Assembly (NCBI GenBank): GCA_003141095.1
Contig: PLKM01000009.1
Location: 1-36,214 of the forward strand
DNA: 36,214 nucleotides
Direction: 5' to 3'
DNA from: Acidimicrobiaceae bacterium
GTDB lineage: Bacteria; Actinomycetota; Acidimicrobiia; Acidimicrobiales; RAAP-2
The notes below the pieces were generated by a model. The model was not told the origin of the DNA. It made no database searches and worked only from the letters and a program-made list of their open reading frames with translations. Positions 31,701 to 36,214 of this stretch are shown in pieces (within the stretch, counting starts at the first letter, position 1; each line of letters begins with the position of its first letter). Both the position numbers and the translations under genes were made by a program.

Positions 31701-33162
31701 GCGTGGGCAATGTCGCGTCAGACCCCATGGATCCAATTGGCTCCTCACCGACTTGGGCCATGTGGCGGATTATCAACCGCAGGTCTTCTTCGCTGTAGCC
31801 GAAGTTCTTCTGCTGGCGAACAATTGAAGCATGACTGGGCGTCAACATTGGTCGCGCGTCGAGTTCATCGAGCGAGAGCTGCTGTTCCTTCAGCCACTCA
31901 CCGTATGGAGACTGACCGGCGAGGGTTGCCTTCAACTCCTCGTCGTCAATGATGCGACCCTGTTCGATGTCGACGAGGAAGACTCGTCCCGGTTGGAGTC
32001 GGCCCTTGCGTTCGATGTTCGAGGGCTCGATTGGCAGGACACCGACCTCGCTCGCGAAGATGACCCGATGGTCTTTCGTGACCCAGTAACGAGCCGGACG
32101 GAGCCCATTGCGGTCGAGCACCGCTCCGACGACCTTGCCGTCGCAGAACGTCACCGACGCGGGTCCATCCCAAGGCTCCATGAGTGCGGCGTGGTAGCGA
32201 TAGAAGTCGCGTCGTTCCGTGCTCATGGCCGTCGAACGTTCCCAGGCTTCGGGAATCATCATCAGGACTGCGTGGGGCAGTGACCGTCCGGACTGGACCA
32301 GCAACTCAACGACTTCGTCGAAACTTGCCGAATCGCTCATCTCACTGGTGATGATCGGAGTCAGTTGATTCATCGGAAGTGCGAGCGCGCCACTTTCGAG
32401 CGTCGTCTCTCGTGCGGTCATCCAGTTGCGGTTACCTCGAACGGTGTTGATCTCCCCGTTGTGCGCGATGTAGCGAAACGGCTGGGCCAAGTCCCAACGC
32501 GGCATGACATTGGTAGAGAAACGACTGTGTACCACCGCTATCGCGGACGTGAGTCGCTCATCTCGTAGATCATCAAAGTAGAGGCGCAATTGGGGTGACG
32601 AGAGCATCCCCTTGTAGATGAGAACGTTGGGAGAGCACGATGAGGCGTAGATGGCGAGTTCGTGCTCGAGTACCTTTCTCGCGGCAAACATTGCACTTTC
32701 TAAGTTCGTCGCACCGTCACATTTGGTGATGAGCTGTTGGACAAAATGGGGCTCGCTCGCCGCGGAGGTGGGTCCGAGGATTGTTGAATCCACCGGCACG
32801 TCGCGCCAGCCAATCGACGCCAGGCCCACCCTCGAGAAGGTGGCGTTGATGGTCTCTCTCACCGACGCGATGTCGAGATCCTTCGGAATCATCCAAAAGG
32901 CGATGCCGTACTCACCTTTGGGTGGCACGTTGTCGCCAAACACCCTACGCACGAAGGAATCAGGCATCTGGAGCAGGAGTCCGGCACCGTCGCCAGAGTC
33001 AGGGTCGGCTCCCGTGGCGCCTCGATGCTCGAGATTCTCAAGAATCGTCAGCGCGTCGTCGACGGTGGAGTGCGTCGCGGCAGCGGTCAAGTCCGCCACC
33101 ATGCCAACGCCGCAAGCGTCGTGCTCGAAAGAAGGGTCGTAAAGAGAAAGAGTGTCTGTCAT
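28714..33162 (-). CDS. gltB: Glutamate synthase large subunit
   Basis: 1482-aa FMN and [3Fe-4S] enzyme. The class-II amidotransferase domain starts with the propeptide [16 protein letters not shown], and Cys17 becomes the N-terminal nucleophile ([10 protein letters not shown]). The central and FMN-binding synthase domains contain [20 protein letters not shown] and [24 protein letters not shown]. The iron-sulfur cysteines are in [15 protein letters not shown]. The C-terminal gate domain is a beta-helix of glycine-rich repeats ([20 protein letters not shown]). ATG 33162 precedes the conserved propeptide; the frame is open 12 codons further. It overlaps gltD at the 3' end. Confidence 0.97.
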   Translation of the reverse strand: [1482 protein letters not shown]

Positions 33163-33197
33163 GGCGTTACCTAGCGGGGCAACGCTGACCCGCTTCA

Positions 33198-33225
33198 ACT
33201 ATATCGAAAAAATCACGGGTGACAT
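33198..33225 (-). promoter_or_regulatory. Candidate gltB promoter
   Basis: On the minus strand ATGTCA (33225-33220, 4 of 6 matches to TTGACA), a 16-base spacer, and TATAGT (33203-33198, 5 of 6). The start would be near 33191, giving a leader of about 29 bases before ATG 33162. It lies in the divergent region with thiO. Confidence 0.5.
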
Positions 33226-33232
33226 CGGGCCC

Positions 33233-33238
33233 TACGCT
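33233..33238 (+). promoter_or_regulatory. Candidate -10 element for thiO (leaderless)
   Basis: TACGCT ends 6 bases before the GTG at 33245. It lies a few bases from the candidate gltB -35, so the two promoters may interfere. Confidence 0.45.
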
Positions 33239-33244
33239 GGACGG

Positions 33245-34318
33245 GTGAGCCAGGATCAAAAAAATGTGCTGGTGGTCGGCGGTGGGATTATTGGTTTGGT
33301 CAGCGCCTTTCGTCTCGCCCAAGCCCATCACGGCGTCACGCTTTTCGATCCGGCTGTGGCGAAGGGCGCCACGTGGGCCGCGGCGGGCATGGTTGCGCCC
33401 GGGGCAGAGATCGCGCCCGGTGAACAGTCAAACTACGAGTTGCAAAAAGGCGCTCTCGCCGCGTGGCGCGAGGTTTCGCACGCGCTGGACGAGCTCACTG
33501 GCGAAGGAATCACAATTGCGCAAACCGGAACGCTGCTGGTCGGCTGGGACGCGAGCGACCGCCGTCTTATTGAACAGTTCCGTAAGGTCGCGAGTGGCTT
33601 CGAGGCGCCCATGGACGTTGTCACGAGGAACGACTCCCCCGACATCTTCGAGGGCGTGACCCATCGAATAAGCGAAGGCTTGTTGATGACAGACGACGCC
33701 TGGATCGATCCCGATCAAATTGTCCGCCTGCTGCTGCGCGGTCTCGAACTCCTCGGTGTGCGAGTCGTCGCCGAGGAGGTCTTAGACATAAGTTCGAACT
33801 TCGAGGGCGTGGCCGTGCGGACCGGCACGGGCGAATTTCGAGGTGATCTTGGCATACTCGCCACTGGAGCGGGTCGTCTGCCGGATGGAGCGTTGACGAG
33901 CGGTGCGAATGTTGTTCGACCCATACGAGGAGTGACCGTTCGGGTGCAGGGAATTGATCGAAGCGAGCAGCCCTCCGTTCGAGCCTTCGTGCGAGGGCGG
34001 GCGTTCTACATGGTGAGCAGGTTCGGCGGCTACTGCGTCCTCGGAGCGACCGCCGAGGAGCGAGCCGACGCGGTGCTCGAGGTCGGCGAACTCCAACGTC
34101 TGCTCAGAGACGCCCTCGACATTGTGCCTGAACTCGAGACGGCCCGTGTGCTCGAGACTCGCATGGGGCTTCGTCCCGCGAGCGCTGACCTCGAACCGTT
34201 CTTCGAGGTTTTAGCGAACAAGGGTTGGGCCTGGTCTTCTGGCCACTATCGCCACGGAGTCACCCTCGCTCCCCTTGCCGCCCTGCGTGCGGTCGAGTTC
34301 GCCGAGGGTCCAGCGTGA
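33245..34318 (+). CDS. thiO: Glycine oxidase ThiO
   Basis: 357-aa FAD-dependent amine oxidase of the DAO family that makes the dehydroglycine needed for the thiazole ring of thiamine. The dinucleotide motif VVGGGIIGLVSA is at 10-21; GATWAAAGMVAPGAE follows, typical of ThiO; and near the C-terminus TRMGLRPASAD and WSSGHYRHGVTLAP match FAD/substrate segments. The frame is open for 31 codons upstream, but GTG 33245 begins the family sequence and has TACGCT six bases before it. The stop overlaps the thiS start (GTGA). Confidence 0.92.
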   Translation: MSQDQKNVLVVGGGIIGLVSAFRLAQAHHGVTLFDPAVAKGATWAAAGMVAPGAEIAPGEQSNYELQKGALAAWREVSHALDELTGEGITIAQTGTLLVGWDASDRRLIEQFRKVASGFEAPMDVVTRNDSPDIFEGVTHRISEGLLMTDDAWIDPDQIVRLLLRGLELLGVRVVAEEVLDISSNFEGVAVRTGTGEFRGDLGILATGAGRLPDGALTSGANVVRPIRGVTVRVQGIDRSEQPSVRAFVRGRAFYMVSRFGGYCVLGATAEERADAVLEVGELQRLLRDALDIVPELETARVLETRMGLRPASADLEPFFEVLANKGWAWSSGHYRHGVTLAPLAALRAVEFAEGPA

Positions 34319-34509
34319 TTCGAGTCAATGGCATCGGACACGAACTCGAGCCCTTGTCCGTGAAGGAGCTGCTCGAGACGTTACGGATTCAGCCGCGAGG
34401 GATTGCAGTTGCCCTGAATGGCGAGATTGTGCGACGCTCTGACTGGACGAGCACGGTGGTACAAAGTGGAAGTTCGATCGAGATAGTGACGGCCGCCGCG
34501 GGTGGCTGA
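34315..34509 (+). CDS. thiS: Thiamine biosynthesis sulfur carrier ThiS
   Basis: 64-aa ubiquitin-like carrier ending in AAAGG; the terminal Gly-Gly is adenylated and thiocarboxylated to deliver sulfur to the thiazole. IRVNGIGHEL at the start and PRGIAVALNGEIVRRSDW in the middle match ThiS. The GTG overlaps the thiO stop by 4 bases. thiG, normally next in actinobacteria, is not found downstream within the window. Confidence 0.92.
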   Translation: MIRVNGIGHELEPLSVKELLETLRIQPRGIAVALNGEIVRRSDWTSTVVQSGSSIEIVTAAAGG

Positions 34510-34524
34510 GAAGAGGTGTCAAAC

Positions 34525-34680
34525 ATGATGACCAGTGAGTTGATCGAGGCCTTGGACGAGCGCATTCTGGAAGCGCTGCGTGCGAAGGCCACCGGTGAAT
34601 CAATCGCGTTCCTCTGTGAGGCGCGCGCGTGGCTCACTAATCCCGACCAGGCGCATGGAGCGCATCGCCAAGGGGCGTAA
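34525..34680 (+). CDS. Small hypothetical protein (51 aa)
   Basis: Open frame of 51 residues, preceded by a Shine-Dalgarno-like GAAGAGG about 9 bases before the first of two adjacent ATGs (34525, 34528). The sequence MTSELIEALDERILEALRAK is a strong amphipathic helix, followed by GESIAFLCEARAWLTNPDQA and a short tail. The codon pattern resembles the neighbours. It lies 15 bases after thiS and directly before the tRNA gene. I do not recognise a family. Confidence 0.55.
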   Translation: MMTSELIEALDERILEALRAKATGESIAFLCEARAWLTNPDQAHGAHRQGA

Positions 34681-34710
34681 GCAGGCCGACCGGCTAGGAT
34701 TTATCTTTCG

Positions 34711-34789
34711 CGGGCTGTGGCTTAGTTTGGTCTAGAGCGCTCGGCTGGGGGCCGAGAGATCGGGAGTTCAAATCTCCCCAGCCCGACCA
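34711..34789 (+). tRNA. tRNA-Pro (anticodon GGG)
   Basis: Complete cloverleaf: acceptor stem CGGGCTG/CAGCCCG (7 pairs), D arm GCTT...GAGC, anticodon stem CTCGG/CCGAG with loop CTGGGGG and anticodon GGG at 34747-34749 (reads CCC/CCU), T arm GGGAG-TTCAAAT-CTCCC, discriminator A, and an encoded CCA at 34787-34789. A TAGGAT hexamer at 34695-34700 is a possible -10. tRNA genes are frequent integration sites, and the following DNA looks unlike the rest of the window. Confidence 0.97.
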
Positions 34790-34808
34790 TGGCGTGTGCG
34801 CACGTGTT

Positions 34809-35143
34809 TCAAAGCCATTCGCAGTTGCGACTGAAACGAGGTTCCGCTGGCCGGGCCGTCAAATGGCGGTCGTCGCAAAGGGTTGTCACGTCAGCGGGCA
34901 AGGCCGGTTCAGGGGTGAGCGGCGTCAAGGACTCACCCGAAAGTTGCCCGGGCACGCTGAAACTGTCCCAAGGGACGAGCGATCGGCGCCGGGCCTCAGG
35001 TTCCCTTTGCAAAAAGGCGTCGGTCGACCAAATCCTGGCCGTTTCGTTGATCAATTCAACGTCCTCGACACGCCCGCCACTACGAATATTTGAGACGATT
35101 TCTTGGGCTCTAATGGTCTGTCGCTCAAATGGCTTGGGGCCAT
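34809..35143 (-). pseudogene. Two coupled or frameshifted minus-strand reading frames
   Basis: An ATG at 35143 with an excellent ribosome-binding site (AGGAGGG, 8 bases upstream) opens a 30-codon frame ending at TGA 35051. A second frame starts TTG 35054, overlapping that stop in TTGA, and runs 81 codons to 34809. The second frame is also open upstream of its TTG, reading PKPFERQTIRAQEIV and then RSGGRVEDVELINE, but it has no start codon before a TAG. This could be a natural coupled pair or one gene broken by a frameshift near 35140. The PFERQTIRAQEIVSNIRSGG stretch faintly recalls small antitoxin-like (DUF433) proteins; that is a guess. Confidence 0.3.
35111..35138 (+). repeat. Left arm of a 28-base inverted repeat
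   Basis: Reads inward TAATGGTCTGTCGCTC followed by AAATGGCTTGGG. It matches the reverse complement of 36004-36031 at 26 of 28 bases; the arms enclose 921 bases including the DinB-like gene. Confidence 0.7.
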
Positions 35144-35290
35144 TAGGGCGACCCTCCTATCGGTTGACCGGTATTCCGCCGACGGCCGCCAGACGCGTAG
35201 TGGCAGGCCCGAAAGACGTCTCGCAGGGGGGTCCCTGTCCCCGCGGAATACTGTGGCGTCTACTTGCTGGTCGCTGGAAGGAATATCCCC

Positions 35291-35893
35291 ATGGCCTACC
35301 CTGACCGTCGTACTCCGCTACTGGAGTCGTACGAGAACGCTGCCGTGATCGTGTCGGGGATAACAGCAGAGCAGGTCACCCTCCGGACTCCATGCCCCGG
35401 TTATGACGTGGCGGGTCTGATCGACCACATGGTCGAGGCCGCCTACCGGGCAGCTGCGCTCGGTCGGGGCCGGACCCCTCCGGCCGGAGACGACTCGCCC
35501 CACGTCGAACTGGCTGACGCGCCCGCCCAGCTACGCCGCGCCGCTGAGGAGGCGGCGCAGGCATGGGGGGACGATTCCCGGTTGTCGTCGTCGTTCACCA
35601 TGCCCTGGGGTGAGGAGTACTCGGGTGCGACGTTGGTGAACATGTATCTCGCCGAGTTGGCGGCCCATGCCTGGGACCTGGCGTTGGCCACCGGGCAGCT
35701 CGACAGGCTCGACCCTTCCCTAGCTGTGTCGGCGCTCGACGGGGCGCGAGCCATGATCAAACCGGAGTACCGCGACATGGTGGCGACGGGATCGCCCTTC
35801 GGGGCGGAGGTTCCGCCACCTCCTGATGCCGACGACTGGGAACGCCTTGCCGCCTTCATGGGACGCGACCCGCGGGCATCGCTCGACCGGTAG
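35291..35893 (+). CDS. TIGR03086-type DinB/mycothiol-dependent family protein
   Basis: 200-aa four-helix protein of the DinB-like superfamily that includes mycothiol-dependent maleylpyruvate isomerases. The N-terminal LRTPCPGYDVAGLIDHM (31-47, His46) and the segment ELAAHAWDLALATGQ (122-136, His126 and Asp129) are the family metal-binding motifs; GEEYSGATLVNMYLAE lies between. Substrate unknown. ATG 35291 is preceded by GGAAGGA about 9 bases upstream; the longer frame adds only nine codons. Codon use shows more CGG and GGG than the genes before the tRNA. The gene lies alone between the inverted-repeat arms, consistent with later acquisition. Confidence 0.8.
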   Translation: MAYPDRRTPLLESYENAAVIVSGITAEQVTLRTPCPGYDVAGLIDHMVEAAYRAAALGRGRTPPAGDDSPHVELADAPAQLRRAAEEAAQAWGDDSRLSSSFTMPWGEEYSGATLVNMYLAELAAHAWDLALATGQLDRLDPSLAVSALDGARAMIKPEYRDMVATGSPFGAEVPPPPDADDWERLAAFMGRDPRASLDR

Positions 35894-36000
35894 CGCAGCG
35901 AAGAGAAAAGGCACGAGCCCTTCATACGTATCCCCATCTGTCTCGACGAAGCACGGAGAAGCAACTACCGCCGAATCGGCATCTCTGGGCGGCGTGCCTA

Positions 36001-36214
36001 CTACCCAAGCCATTTGAGCGACGGACCACTAACCGCGTCTGTGTCGATATCGAGAGTCAGCACTACTGTCTTCCAAGGGGCCTCCTGCTCGCGCATAGCG
36101 CCTACCTTGATCACCTCGGGGATGTCCTGCTTGGTGAAGTCGGCCTCAAGGTACCGGAGATTGTTGGTGTCGGCAGCCCGACGTGACACGAATGGGCTCT
36201 CCTGCTGTTCATGT
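36001..36214 (-). CDS. 3' end of an unrecognised CDS (partial)
   Basis: The minus frame is open from the window's right edge to TAG at 36003-36001, at least 70 residues. It includes SRRAADTNNLRYLEADFTKQ and then DIPEVIKVGAMREQEAPW, ending LDIDTDAVSGPSLKWLG. A GTG lies at 36189, but the frame continues beyond it (EQQESPFVSRR), so the real start is probably outside. Composition is protein-like; family not recognised. Its last nine or so codons coincide with the right arm of the inverted repeat. Confidence 0.6.
   Translation of the reverse strand, partial: HEQQESPFVSRRAADTNNLRYLEADFTKQDIPEVIKVGAMREQEAPWKTVVLTLDIDTDAVSGPSLKWLG
36004..36031 (-). repeat. Right arm of a 28-base inverted repeat
   Basis: Reverse complement reads TAGTGGTCCGTCGCTC followed by AAATGGCTTGGG. 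It differs from the left arm (35111-35138) at two positions. The arm encodes the SGPSLKWLG tail of the partial gene. Confidence 0.7.

Larger units (their letters stand above)
34790..35290. other. 501-base stretch without a confident gene, after tRNA-Pro
   Basis: No convincing plus-strand gene is seen. A plus frame of 171 codons starting in the tRNA CCA lacks a believable composition. On the minus strand two abutting or frameshifted short frames are coding-like (34809-35143, listed separately). The left arm of the 28-base inverted repeat lies at 35111-35138. No copy of the tRNA 3' end was noticed further downstream. Confidence 0.6.

Noticed and set aside
34793..34808. Possible terminator (CGTG/CACG stem and short T-run) after tRNA-Pro
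   Set aside because: Only four stem pairs and three T residues in a row; not distinguishable from chance.
34789..35304. Plus-strand frame of 171 codons starting in the tRNA CCA
   Set aside because: The start lies in the tRNA tail, the composition is not protein-like, and it runs into the start of the DinB-like gene in another frame.

Overview
This GC-rich window comes from an actinomycete-type bacterium. It carries a complete Pup-proteasome gene set (ARC/Mpa, Dop, Pup, PrcB, PrcA, PafA), a fused F420 synthase FbiC, a HelY-like helicase beside tatC, and many GTG starts. The gene content fits Actinomycetota, and the class Acidimicrobiia is a reasonable but unproven guess. Most genes are recognisable core functions. 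The only clearly accessory-looking stretch is the last ~1.4 kb, downstream of a tRNA-Pro.

Layout. 1-1054: the end of an unknown gene, a small unknown ORF and an RhlG-like short-chain dehydrogenase. 1051-3815: a membrane-anchored HtrA protease, divergent from a protein with an Arg/Gly/Ser-rich linker. 3796-6364 (minus): a GNAT acetyltransferase, a DUF4193-like acidic zinc-ribbon protein with a near-consensus promoter, and a double-length ThyX-like protein. 6389-10285 (minus): lepB, tatA/B, tatC and a Ski2/HelY helicase, an export-linked unit. 10304-16608 (minus): ARC-dop-pup-prcB-prcA-pafA. ARC recognises and unfolds pupylated proteins, PrcAB degrades them, PafA attaches Pup and Dop removes it. 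Pup already ends in Gly-Gly-Glu. 16707-18844: a ferredoxin, then (minus) thioesterase, holin-like membrane protein, two tiny proteins and trmI, most of them overlapping by 4 bases.

18907-25423 (plus): transketolase and transaldolase (non-oxidative pentose phosphate pathway), fbiC (F420 precursor FO) and a LOG-family protein. 25420-33162 (minus): a small coiled-coil protein, an acyl-CoA ligase, and the glutamate synthase subunits gltD and gltB. 33245-34680 (plus): thiO-thiS (thiamine thiazole) and a 51-residue unknown protein, then tRNA-Pro(GGG) at 34711-34789. 34790-36214: a 500-base stretch with no confident gene, a DinB/mycothiol-type protein between the two arms of a 28-base inverted repeat, and the 3' end of an unknown gene running off the window.

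A recurring signal is a TANNNT hexamer ending exactly 6 bases before an ATG or GTG with no Shine-Dalgarno sequence (eight genes, plus two at 7-8 bases). This suggests that many first genes of transcription units are transcribed as leaderless mRNAs.
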